64,000 nucleotides of DNA from CAJXMH01 sp040220135 (GTDB lineage Bacteria > Bacteroidota > Bacteroidia > Flavobacteriales_E > Vicingaceae). Position 1 is the first letter of the stretch. Every line of letters starts with the position of its first letter. The stretch lies in contig JAVJTT010000021.1 in NCBI GenBank assembly GCA_040220135.1, forward strand, positions 281,063-345,062, written 5' to 3'. Of the stretch, positions 1 through 7,647 are shown one piece after another. Position numbers and translations under genes: made by a program. The notes below the pieces were generated by a model. That model saw only the letters and a program-made list of their open reading frames with translations. It was not told where the DNA came from and made no database searches.

Positions 1-551
1 CTTCTCCCTGATTTTTGTGCGATCCAAATGGAGTTTTGCTTCTCTTTAATGGTGTGGTTGATGTATGAGGAAAGCTCAATAGACGCTTTCACTTTCTCTT
101 CTTTTGGCACATTTCGTTTCACAATAAAGGTCTTGTTCAACTTCACCAAGTCTACGATCCATGGAATTTTCATCAAGTTATCTCCAATGGCAATTTCTGC
201 GGTTTCAAAACCTTCTTTCAGCAAAACAAAGTTCATTAAAGCCGAATCGAGCACAATGTCGCGGTGTGTAGAAACAAAAAGGTATGCTTTCCCTTTTTCT
301 AAATTCTCTATTCCATCAAAGCTCAGCCCTTGGGTAGATTTCTTTAACAAAACCTCTAAAATGGGAACAATTATTTCAGCTTGGAATTGCTTTACCGTTT
401 GCACCGCTTTGATCTTTTCTAAAAAGACATCAAAAGGGAGACCGGGATTAACTTGTTGTAATACAGCTTGAAACTGCTCCTCTTTTAAAAGACCTTCTAT
501 TTTTGCCGGAACTTCATGGTCATGATACGGCCTAATCTCGTCAAAATTCAT
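1..551 (-). CDS. PlsC/GPAT-like acyltransferase (partial)
   Basis: The gene starts at an ATG at 551 and runs off the left edge, so only the first 183 residues are visible. They look like the N-terminal part of a glycerophosphate acyltransferase-type enzyme, which transfers an acyl chain to a lysophospholipid or glycerol-phosphate at the inner membrane. Residues 92-102 read FVSTHRDIVLD, the His/Asp catalytic box in a form typical of Bacteroidota homologues (H96, D102). IAQKSGR at the edge fits the downstream substrate-binding block. A plus-strand ORF over the same bases is only a shadow. It is divergent from the Nudix gene with a 46-bp gap. Substrate and exact subfamily cannot be decided from the fragment. 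Confidence 0.75.
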   Translation of the reverse strand, partial: MNFDEIRPYHDHEVPAKIEGLLKEEQFQAVLQQVNPGLPFDVFLEKIKAVQTVKQFQAEIIVPILEVLLKKSTQGLSFDGIENLEKGKAYLFVSTHRDIVLDSALMNFVLLKEGFETAEIAIGDNLMKIPWIVDLVKLNKTFIVKRNVPKEEKVKASIELSSYINHTIKEKQNSIWIAQKSGR

Positions 552-597
552 TGTTTTGTATTTAACTATTCAACAGCAGGGCTAAGATACCATTTCA

Positions 598-1125
598 ATG
601 AAGATCACGAAAAGAGAAAAAGTATTTGAGGGATATTACAGTTTGCATCTTTTGCAAATCCAAAGTGAAGTCAGTGGACAAACTTCTGAAAGAGAGCAGT
701 TTATTACTCCAGACTCGGTGGGGGTTTTAGTGCATGATGTAAAAGAAGATGAAATTATTTTGGTAAAGCAATTCCGCATCGGGCCGGAAAAACCCTTGTT
801 AGAGATAGTGGCCGGAAAAATAGAAGGCAAAGACCAAGATCCCGAGCGAACGGCGCGTAGAGAAGTGTTGGAAGAAGTAGGCTATGAAGTGGATGAACTG
901 ACACATTGGTTTGAGTTTTATACCACACCGGGGCCAGTTACCGAATGCATGAACCTCTTTTATGCTAAGGTTAGCCGGCAAATTGAAAGTGGCGGAGGTT
1001 TGGCTTCAGAAAATGAAGAGATTGAAATTGTGAGAATCAAAAGAAAAGCCTTTCTCGATCACCCTTTTCAAGATGCTAAAACCATTATGGCACAACAAAA
1101 ATTAAAAGCGGACAGCTATTCTTGA
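598..1125 (+). CDS. Nudix hydrolase, ADP-ribose pyrophosphatase-like
   Basis: A 175-residue protein with a Nudix box at about residues 73-96 (ends in RREVLEEVGY). The family (NudF/ADP-sugar diphosphatases) cleaves ADP-ribose or related nucleoside-diphosphate sugars with Mg2+ and is cytosolic. The REVLEEVG metal-binding core is intact, but the segment from the first Gly to the core is one residue longer than in the canonical GX5EX7REUXEEXGU pattern. The upstream part (VLVHDVKEDEIILVKQFR) is the usual strand before the box, and the Pro/Gly loop PGPVTECM after it matches ADP-ribose-type members. It overlaps the convergent DUF3817 gene by 10 bp. Exact substrate is inferred only. Confidence 0.85.
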   Translation: MKITKREKVFEGYYSLHLLQIQSEVSGQTSEREQFITPDSVGVLVHDVKEDEIILVKQFRIGPEKPLLEIVAGKIEGKDQDPERTARREVLEEVGYEVDELTHWFEFYTTPGPVTECMNLFYAKVSRQIESGGGLASENEEIEIVRIKRKAFLDHPFQDAKTIMAQQKLKADSYS

Positions 1126-1430
1126 ATCATGCGCTTCACTTGCCTTTCCACAAAAAAAGGAGCAAGCGGTAAAAAGGCAGCTATAAAATACGTTACCAAG
1201 CGCTGAAAACGCCACTTTAGTTCTATCGTTACGTAGATCAGTTGCAGAAGGTAAGCCATAAAAAGGATACCGTGAGCCCAACCTACATATTTCACCATTA
1301 GGGGCATGTCAGCAATATACTTTAAGGGCATGGCAATTAATAATAAAACCATAAAGGAAATGCCTTCAGCCAAGCTGATCCATGCAAACTGCCGCAATTG
1401 TTTTTGCTGTTTACTATCCATAAATGTCAT
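1116..1430 (-). CDS. DUF3817 family integral membrane protein
   Basis: A 104-residue protein with three hydrophobic segments (about residues 15-37, 46-68 and 77-92) and the pattern FAWISLAEGISFMVLLL followed by GWAHGILF, which is characteristic of the DUF3817 (YdzA-like) family. Its function is not established. The gene overlaps the end of the S1/P1 nuclease gene by 17 bp and is read in the same direction, so the two are probably translated from one message. A second Met at residue 4 is an alternative start. Confidence 0.8.
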   Translation of the reverse strand: MTFMDSKQQKQLRQFAWISLAEGISFMVLLLIAMPLKYIADMPLMVKYVGWAHGILFMAYLLQLIYVTIELKWRFQRLVTYFIAAFLPLAPFFVERQVKRMIQE

Positions 1431-2190
1431 TTAAAATAGCAGCTAAGCGCAAGCCGGCTCGATGCAATCGGTCTTTCACGGTATGCCAATTTTTATACAT
1501 GTATTCGTAAGACAAATAATCTTTCTCTCCAATGGCATACACTTGTGGTCTTAAATTCATTGCTTCCTCTACCCAAACGTCTTTATCTGTAGTATGGTAA
1601 ACACTTGGCTTTTCTTCATGTGGGTGGTCGGTTTGCAAAGCTAATTCAGAGTATGAATATTGTTTGCTATCAATCATTTCACTGTCCCAAATGCGGTGAA
1701 GGTTCGATTTATCATAGAACCACTTAATTTTTACGTCATTTCCGCCACGGTCTTCCCCATTACCAACGTGCAAAGGTTGATGAATGTCGCCCACTAAATG
1801 GACTAACATCCTCATGGCTTCCTGCTGTTTTACTTTATCAGCAGACTCATCTTTCAAAATCTTGATCATACGTGCTATTGCTTCGTAAGCATCACCTTTT
1901 TCGTTCTTTTCACAACTAGCATAAGTTTCACCCTCGGGAATGGTAACATAGTGCCATGGATGAGTGTGATCATAGGCATCATCACTTCTTATTTCGTCCA
2001 TCCAAGTAGAGGCTTGAACCAAGGATTCATGCCCCATTAGCTTATGAATGGCTTTTTGGGCCTTTTTGTTTAAATGGTTTTGGGCAATATGGGCAATGGT
2101 TCGGTGGCCGGTTTGGCCCCAACCAAAACTCAAAAGTGATAGGAGACAAAGCGATAGACTTAAACTTATTCTTTTCATTACTTTCCGCAT
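1414..2190 (-). CDS. Secreted S1/P1-type nuclease
   Basis: A 258-residue protein of the zinc-dependent S1/P1 nuclease family, which cuts single-stranded DNA/RNA and removes 3'-phosphates. A signal peptide (about residues 1-23) ends right before Trp24. In nuclease P1 the mature N-terminal Trp ligates zinc, so W24 is the expected new N-terminus. The remaining ligands can be placed by spacing: H29, D65, H80, H131, D135, H141, H165 and D169; the HxxxD and Dx5H spacings match P1. It is likely exported to the periplasm or outside for nucleic-acid scavenging. A start at Met5 is equally possible. The DUF3817 gene overlaps its 3' end. Confidence 0.9.
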   Translation of the reverse strand: MRKVMKRISLSLSLCLLSLLSFGWGQTGHRTIAHIAQNHLNKKAQKAIHKLMGHESLVQASTWMDEIRSDDAYDHTHPWHYVTIPEGETYASCEKNEKGDAYEAIARMIKILKDESADKVKQQEAMRMLVHLVGDIHQPLHVGNGEDRGGNDVKIKWFYDKSNLHRIWDSEMIDSKQYSYSELALQTDHPHEEKPSVYHTTDKDVWVEEAMNLRPQVYAIGEKDYLSYEYMYKNWHTVKDRLHRAGLRLAAILNDIYG

Positions 2191-2223
2191 TTTAGAGATT
2201 CGAAATTAGTGTAAAAACCCCAA

Positions 2224-2607
2224 TTATAAACGATCCTTTACATATTCAACTTTGGTTTTCCCATGTGGTTTCGGTTTGCCGTCATCACCCAAGTTTACCA
2301 TGGTGATGTTTTCTATGGTAATGATGTTCTTTCTACTCATTTTGTTTCTGGCAATACAACTTAGAGTAATTGAGGTAGTACCGAATTTCTCTACTTGAAT
2401 TCCCAACTCCACAATATCACCTTGTTTAGCGGAAGAAATGAAATTGATCTCCGACATGTATTTGGTGGCGATTTTCTTGTTTTCCAATTGTATCATGGCA
2501 TAGAGTGCCGCCTCTTCGTCGATCCACTGCAATAAACGCCCTCCAAACAAATTGTTGTTGGGATTCAAATCTTCGGGTTTTACCCATTTTCTTGTGTGGA
2601 AATTCAT
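2224..2607 (-). CDS. Acyl-CoA thioesterase, hotdog fold (YciA-like)
   Basis: A 127-residue single hotdog-domain protein. The N-terminal PNNNLFGGRLLQWIDE block is the helix and active-site region of YciA/BFIT-type acyl-CoA thioesterases, which hydrolyse acyl-CoA to free acid and CoA in the cytosol. The Asp of WIDE is the likely catalytic acid. The central part (EINFISSAKQGDIVELGI) is the usual beta-sheet core. Start chosen at the ATG at 2607; a good -7 box lies just upstream. It stands alone, divergent from the ABC exporter operon. Chain-length preference cannot be read. Confidence 0.85.
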   Translation of the reverse strand: MNFHTRKWVKPEDLNPNNNLFGGRLLQWIDEEAALYAMIQLENKKIATKYMSEINFISSAKQGDIVELGIQVEKFGTTSITLSCIARNKMSRKNIITIENITMVNLGDDGKPKPHGKTKVEYVKDRL

Positions 2608-2618
2608 CTTTTTTAGCC

Positions 2619-2626
2619 CAAAGGTA
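2619..2626 (-). promoter_or_regulatory. Candidate -7 box for the thioesterase gene
   Basis: TACCTTTG on the minus strand matches the Bacteroidota TAnnTTTG -7 consensus, 11 nt before the ATG at 2607. No clear -33 TTG was found at the usual distance. Confidence 0.45.
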
Positions 2627-2697
2627 ATTCGATTTAATTCTACTATATTTATCTTTTCTCATAAATATTGTTTTATCAACCCACCGACAACATTTTC

Positions 2698-3393
2698 ATG
2701 GAAAACATTTTAGAAGTTTCTCAACTCAGTAAAAAGTTTGGCAAAAAACAAGCCGTCGACCACATTAGTTTTCAAGTAGGGAGAGGTCAAATTTTTGGTT
2801 TACTAGGTCCGAATGGAAGCGGCAAAAGCACCACCCTTGGCATGATCTTAACCTTATTAAACCGAGATTCTGGAGAGGTTACTTTATTTGGTCAAAAAGA
2901 CTTGGAACAGGCAGTTAAACAATTGGGGGTGCTGTTAGAAAGTGCAAGCTACTACCCTAGTCTTACGGGAAAGCAAAACCTCAAGATATCTTGTCAAATA
3001 AAAGGAGTTGATCCAGCCGAGATTCCAACTGTGATGGAAAAAGTAGGACTAGCCGACGAGCTCAATGAAAAAGTAAAGAACTATTCGCTAGGCATGAAAC
3101 AGCGCTTAAGTGTGGCTTCGGTGCTCTTGGGAAAACCAGAAATGATGGTGTTTGACGAGCCTACCAATGGCCTTGACCCACAAGGAATTGCCGATATGCG
3201 AAACTTGCTTTTAGACTTGGCTAAAGAAGGAAAAACCATTTTGATCGCCTCTCACCTACTTAACGAAATGGAGAAAATTTGCAGCCATGTGGCGATCTTG
3301 AAAAAAGGCAAGATTATAGAACAAGGGGTTTTGAAAGAAATTACCCAAGGGCATGATGATCTAGAATCTTACTTTTTAAAACTAACCGCTTAA
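2698..3393 (+). CDS. ABC-2 type exporter, ATP-binding protein
   Basis: A 231-residue ABC ATPase. Walker A GPNGSGKST is at residues 37-45, the signature YSLGMKQR at about 129-136, Walker B MMVFDEP at about 149-155, and the H-loop ASH follows. It is closest in style to the BcrA/CcmA-like ATPases of drug, lipid or lantibiotic exporters. I start it at the ATG at 2698; the reading frame is open to a TTG at 2668, but that would add a poor N-terminus. The stop is 2 bp before the permease gene, so the pair forms one exporter. Substrate unknown. Confidence 0.9.
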   Translation: MENILEVSQLSKKFGKKQAVDHISFQVGRGQIFGLLGPNGSGKSTTLGMILTLLNRDSGEVTLFGQKDLEQAVKQLGVLLESASYYPSLTGKQNLKISCQIKGVDPAEIPTVMEKVGLADELNEKVKNYSLGMKQRLSVASVLLGKPEMMVFDEPTNGLDPQGIADMRNLLLDLAKEGKTILIASHLLNEMEKICSHVAILKKGKIIEQGVLKEITQGHDDLESYFLKLTA

Positions 3394-3395
3394 TT

Positions 3396-4148
3396 ATGAA
3401 ACGAATAATTCGCACCGAACTATTAAAACTTCCCAGTCGGGGAAACTACATTTTACTTGCCATTTTACTGTTAATCTACCTTGGTATGAGCTACGGCTTA
3501 TATGCCGCCCTAAGCAGCGAACAAGAAGTGAGCTTTTTTGACTTGGGAAAGCAGTTGCTTGAAGCTCAGTTTAGTTTAGCCGGTATTTTGGTCAGTATTT
3601 TCCTGATTTCGAACATTGGAAAAGAGTTTAAAGACGGCACCTTAAGAAAAAACATCATAGATGGTTACAGCCGAAATGACTTTTACGTGGGTAAAATAGT
3701 TTTGCTTCTCGGTTCTGTTGCTATGGCTTACCTTCTTGCAATCTTCTGTCTCTTTTTGGTGTCGGCCTTAAGCGGACAAGTTGATGATTTTACTACTAAC
3801 TTAAACTTACAATTTGTATTAAATTACATTTTAAAGCTCTCCTACTCTGCTTTGTGGGCGAGCTTTCTCATTTTTTTGTTTCGGAAGCTCACCATCAGTT
3901 TGGTCTTGTATTTTGTATGGAGCATTATTGAAGCCGTCATCTTTCAAGTTCAACAAGGCATGCGAGAAGACCTAAACCTTCCTGCCGATTTTAACATTCA
4001 AGATTATCTGCCACGATCATCTTTGTCTCAAACTCTTAATGTTGGTACTATTGTTGATCCCTCTCATTTGATTGTCACTTCTATTTACGTGATTCTATTT
4101 CTCTTTTTACCCTATTACTTATTCACCAAAGCCGACATTAAATCATGA
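3396..4148 (+). CDS. ABC-2 type exporter, permease
   Basis: A 250-residue membrane protein with about six hydrophobic spans (near residues 17-37, 55-70, 98-125, 138-160, 165-185 and 225-243). The GKEFKDGTLRKNIIDGYSR segment after the second span is the typical coupling region of ABC-2 permeases (compare EYxxGTLR in BcrB/NosY-like proteins). It follows its ATPase by 2 bp and overlaps the thioredoxin-like gene by 4 bp (ATGA), so all are probably one operon. Confidence 0.85.
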   Translation: MKRIIRTELLKLPSRGNYILLAILLLIYLGMSYGLYAALSSEQEVSFFDLGKQLLEAQFSLAGILVSIFLISNIGKEFKDGTLRKNIIDGYSRNDFYVGKIVLLLGSVAMAYLLAIFCLFLVSALSGQVDDFTTNLNLQFVLNYILKLSYSALWASFLIFLFRKLTISLVLYFVWSIIEAVIFQVQQGMREDLNLPADFNIQDYLPRSSLSQTLNVGTIVDPSHLIVTSIYVILFLFLPYYLFTKADIKS

Positions 4149-4699
4149 ATAAATCAACTCTCACTTTCTTAGCTGTAGTAGCTTTTTCGTTTATCGCTTT
4201 GTTTAGTTTAAGTGTTCAAGACAATAACCATAAACTAGAAGAAGGACGCTCAGAGCGTATTGGGAAAGCAGTATTAGAAGAATTGATAACCAAAACGAAT
4301 AACGAGCATCCTGCCTTAAATAATGAATTGAAAGGAAAAACAGTGATGATCAGTGTTTGGGCAACTTGGTGTGGACCTTGTCGGGAAGAGATTCCGGAAC
4401 TCAATCAATTGGTAGATCAATACAAGCATCGAAATGACATGGCTTTCATAGCCTTAGATAATGAAGATTCAACACGTGCTTCAGCGACTATGGAGCGCAT
4501 GAATTTGAATTTTAATTTTGATCTTTATTTTAATCAAAATGAACTGATTAATCTTCTTTACAGGTATAAATTACCCCAAGAAAATAGTGGTTTGCCGCTT
4601 ACTTTAGTGATTAACAAAGAAGGAAAACTTGAATTTTACTACATGGGGTATGATCCTTATCAACTATCTAAAGTAAAGTCTTATTTAGCTGAAATTTAA
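4145..4699 (+). CDS. Membrane-anchored TlpA-like thioredoxin
   Basis: A 184-residue protein: an N-terminal hydrophobic anchor or uncleaved signal (residues 5-23), then a thioredoxin fold with the active site WCGPC (C76-C79) and the cis-Pro region SGLPLTLVI. The family (TlpA/ResA/thiol-disulfide interchange) reduces or moves disulfides on exported proteins outside the cytoplasmic membrane. It overlaps the permease gene by 4 bp. Its partner is not evident; it may serve a secreted or envelope substrate of the neighbouring genes, but that is inference. Confidence 0.85.
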   Translation: MNKSTLTFLAVVAFSFIALFSLSVQDNNHKLEEGRSERIGKAVLEELITKTNNEHPALNNELKGKTVMISVWATWCGPCREEIPELNQLVDQYKHRNDMAFIALDNEDSTRASATMERMNLNFNFDLYFNQNELINLLYRYKLPQENSGLPLTLVINKEGKLEFYYMGYDPYQLSKVKSYLAEI

Positions 4700-4710
4700 G
4701 CCTCAATGCC

Positions 4711-6489
4711 TTGAATGACTTTAGCAAGAAACTAAAAGGTTACTTTTCTAAAAGAGAAAGCGTTTTTCTTATTCTTCTTTTCGGTGCTTTACTAATCTAT
4801 CTTATCGCTCGCACATTACTCATTTTTTATGCCCACGATGAGTTAGTGACCAAATGGGCCTATTGCATAGACTGGAATTACCTACCCTTACAAGGTTATG
4901 TGGATGCCAATAACCACTTTTTATTTAGCTTTCTCAGTGGTCTTTTTATGCGATTGTTTTCTTCAGATAGTCTTTTGGTTTTTCGATTACCTTCCCTCTT
5001 AGCTTTTCCGATCTACTTTTTTTCAGTAATCAGCCTAAGGCCCTTTTTTAAACAAAAAAGTTCATTTTATGTGGCTCTGCTTGCCTTGGCAGGAAGTCAT
5101 TTTGTTTTCGATTTCTTTAATATGGGTAGAGGCTATGCCTTAGCTTGGGCATTATTAATGGCTACTTTGAGTAGTTTACTTTATTTCTACCAAAGCCAAA
5201 AGATTACTCAACTCTTTTGGGCGCTAGTTTTTGGTCTGCTCGGTATGTATAGCAACTTATCTATTACTCCCTTTCTGCTCATCCTTTTCTTTACCGTTCC
5301 TCTTCTTAGCTTACTCTTTAAAAAGCCTAGTAGAAACAAAATAGTTGCTGTTTGTGCACTATTTCTTTTGTCGTTCTACCCCTTTTTCTATCTAGTTCAG
5401 TACAGTTTTAAACTAAAAGAAATGGGAAAGCTATACTTAGGAAGCGAGAGCGATTTTTGGGCTACTACAGTTTACCCTTTGCTGCACCTCAATTTTGGTT
5501 TGAATGAGACTTTTGCTCAACTATTGGTGGGTGTACTTTTAGCTGTAATTCTAGGGGCTGCTTTCAAATACAAATTGAATTATAAAGCTAAACCTTCGAT
5601 TTACATTTTGCTTTTTAGTTTGTGGGGGTTGCTTTTGCTGAGCATTGTGATCCAAAACCTGCTTTTAAACATCAACTTCCCGGAAGATCGAGCCATTGGC
5701 CATTTATTGATCCTGTCGTTATTACTTTTTGCCCTTGCCCTTGATCGACTAAAAGCTAGAAAAGTCGCCTACTTAAGTCTTGTATTTTTTGGCCTTAGTT
5801 TTCTACTCAAAGCCAATTTGCACCACTCTCAAATCTACAAGTACGAACAATTTGATAAAAGTCTGTTAAGCTCAATTCCTGATACAGTAAAAGGAATCCC
5901 CACAGCTACTGCAGGCAAGTATTGGGTAATGCCCAATGCCATGAGTCGAGCCGGATTTTTCCCTGCAAAGGCTTTTCAAACGGTCAATTCAGCGCGCGAT
6001 ACGCTGCATGATTACATCTTAGCGCTTGCTGTCGATTCAAGCAAATTTAGTGATCAATACGAAGTCTTTAAGCTAGACAAACTAAGTGAAACTGCCGTTT
6101 TAAAACGAAAGCGCTTTCTTGATCGTCGTCTTATTCAAGAGCACACCACTTCAGTAGATGGCGATGGGGAATACTACAATTTAAGCAAGCATTTTACAGA
6201 GAAAGCCGTTTATGCAAGAATTAGCGGAACTCTTTATGAGGTGAGCACTTACAAGCCTTGTGTGATTCTTGTCACCCAAGAAACGATTAAAAGCAAAGAA
6301 AACTTAATGTATGTAGGCTTTGATCCGGTGACGGCCTGTCCAATTGAAAAGGATGGAGGAATTAATTTTGATATCACTTTTAGTATCTTGGATTATACAG
6401 AAGAAAGCAGTAGCCTGATTTTTATATACAACCCCAAAAGAAATCAGTTGAAAGGAGATTTTAAGGTTAGCCTCTATAGCACAGAGTAG
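4711..6489 (+). CDS. GT-C fold membrane glycosyltransferase-like protein (PMT/ArnT-like)
   Basis: A 592-residue protein with an N-terminal part of about 12 hydrophobic spans (to about residue 365) and a soluble C-terminal domain of about 220 residues. An Asp-Glu pair (D43-E44 in YAHDELVTK), placed in the loop after the first span, is the usual catalytic acid site of GT39/GT83-type GT-C enzymes, which use lipid-linked sugars at the outer face of the inner membrane. I infer sugar transfer to a lipid or protein. The start is forced: the frame has no ATG or GTG between the upstream stop (4690) and the TTG at 4711. It ends 3 bp before the convergent gene at 6493. Confidence 0.65.
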   Translation: MNDFSKKLKGYFSKRESVFLILLFGALLIYLIARTLLIFYAHDELVTKWAYCIDWNYLPLQGYVDANNHFLFSFLSGLFMRLFSSDSLLVFRLPSLLAFPIYFFSVISLRPFFKQKSSFYVALLALAGSHFVFDFFNMGRGYALAWALLMATLSSLLYFYQSQKITQLFWALVFGLLGMYSNLSITPFLLILFFTVPLLSLLFKKPSRNKIVAVCALFLLSFYPFFYLVQYSFKLKEMGKLYLGSESDFWATTVYPLLHLNFGLNETFAQLLVGVLLAVILGAAFKYKLNYKAKPSIYILLFSLWGLLLLSIVIQNLLLNINFPEDRAIGHLLILSLLLFALALDRLKARKVAYLSLVFFGLSFLLKANLHHSQIYKYEQFDKSLLSSIPDTVKGIPTATAGKYWVMPNAMSRAGFFPAKAFQTVNSARDTLHDYILALAVDSSKFSDQYEVFKLDKLSETAVLKRKRFLDRRLIQEHTTSVDGDGEYYNLSKHFTEKAVYARISGTLYEVSTYKPCVILVTQETIKSKENLMYVGFDPVTACPIEKDGGINFDITFSILDYTEESSSLIFIYNPKRNQLKGDFKVSLYSTE

Positions 6490-6492
6490 CCA

Positions 6493-7134
6493 TTACTCTT
6501 CTAACAAAATCAAATTTACTTTTCCATTCCACCAATTTGCATTTTTTCCACTAATAGTGAGGTGTTTTTTTGCTTTATTCCAACCTCCATTAACTACTTT
6601 TTCTATCATTATATTGCTATCCAATAAAGTGGTGCAAAGCAAACCAAATGTTTTATAGTTCTTTTCATTTTTATCTTTAGCATCTGAAACAGACACTATA
6701 ACCCCATTCACAGGGTAGAAAAAGTTAAAATGTCGTATATCCCACTCTAAGGTGTTTCGTTTTAAGGCTTTTGTAATTTCAAAAACCTGAGAAGCCATTA
6801 ATGCTTTGGGAAAACCAGAATCGTTAGCCATGATCAATTTAAGTCTCACTTTAAAGGGAAGACTATCTGCAAACAGTTTAACCTTTACAGTTCTCATTAG
6901 CATCGTGTCTTGAAAGTCAAACTTCAACCAAGTGGCAAGCTCTTTGGTGTAGTGGTCGAGTGATATTACATTCTGAGCAATAAAACCTTTATTCAGGTAG
7001 CCTACTTCAACTAGGTCTCGTTTTTTTACCTCTTCAATTGAAACCTCTTTCAAATTAAGTTTATAGGCGGCCTCCTGCGCAGCTAAAAGAGTCGAAAGAA
7101 GAAAAGTGACACAGATAATAATAGCTTTCATCAA
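6493..7134 (-). CDS. Secreted protein of unknown function
   Basis: I do not recognise this 213-residue protein. It has a signal peptide (residues 1-19, ending LLAAQ) and a beta-rich mature part with alternating hydrophobic residues (VKVKLFADSLPFKVRLKLI and similar), ending in WWNGKVNLILLEE. This looks like a jelly-roll or Ig-like periplasmic or surface domain. There is no lipobox and no T9SS sorting domain. It is alone on its strand, convergent with the GT-C gene. Confidence 0.6.
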   Translation of the reverse strand: MMKAIIICVTFLLSTLLAAQEAAYKLNLKEVSIEEVKKRDLVEVGYLNKGFIAQNVISLDHYTKELATWLKFDFQDTMLMRTVKVKLFADSLPFKVRLKLIMANDSGFPKALMASQVFEITKALKRNTLEWDIRHFNFFYPVNGVIVSVSDAKDKNEKNYKTFGLLCTTLLDSNIMIEKVVNGGWNKAKKHLTISGKNANWWNGKVNLILLEE

Positions 7135-7210
7135 AAAGTAAAATAAAGCATTTTGAAAAACATTTAAAGTTGGTAGATTTTAAAGGTCTTAAACATTTAA
7201 AGAAAGAACG

Positions 7211-7244
7211 CTTCGTACTCTTTGCGACTTCTTTGAGTCCTTTG
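7211..7244. repeat. CTTTG pentamer array, 9-11-9 spacing
   Basis: CTTCG at 7211 is followed by CTTTG at 7220, 7231 and 7240, so the pentamer starts are 9, 11 and 9 nt apart. The same spacing occurs repeatedly at 56467-56721. It sits in the 242-bp gap before the small membrane protein gene. Function unknown. Confidence 0.6.
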
Positions 7245-7376
7245 CGGTTTATTATTCACAACTAAATTTATTTAATCACCAAGATCTCAAAAGTTACGCT
7301 TGGCAATCAAAGTAAGCTTAACACTTTTTGCGCTTTATTTTCTATCTTCATCCCTTAATCTATAAAAACAGAAAAA

Positions 7377-7616
7377 ATGCAAATCGAAGAAAACCGTGTA
7401 GTAAAGACCAGTGATTGGTTTATTACCATTTTATTAGCCGCCATTCCGGTAGTGGGGTTTATTTTGTTGTTTGTTTGGGCCTTTGGCGGTAACACTAAAC
7501 CTTCCAAAGCAAATTGGGCAAAGGCTACTTTACTTTGGCTCTTTGTAGGTGCGGTGGTTTATGGGGTAATTGCCATGACAATCGGAGCGGCCTTTTTTGC
7601 CACCCAGCTTTCTTAG
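7377..7616 (+). CDS. Small two-span membrane protein, unknown
   Basis: A 79-residue protein with two hydrophobic segments (about residues 14-35 and 49-72) joined by a basic loop GGNTKPSKANWAKA. The start is the ATG at 7377. I do not recognise a named family; the layout resembles small membrane proteins common in Bacteroidota. Codon use looks like its neighbours. It lies between the repeat-bearing gap and a T9SS cargo gene. Confidence 0.6.
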   Translation: MQIEENRVVKTSDWFITILLAAIPVVGFILLFVWAFGGNTKPSKANWAKATLLWLFVGAVVYGVIAMTIGAAFFATQLS

Positions 7617-7647
7617 CTTAGTTAGGCAATTCAATTACTTTTGAAAA

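Noticed and set aside
28..471. Plus-strand open frame of 147 codons at the left edge
   Set aside because: The minus strand of the same bases encodes a recognisable acyltransferase, so this is a shadow.
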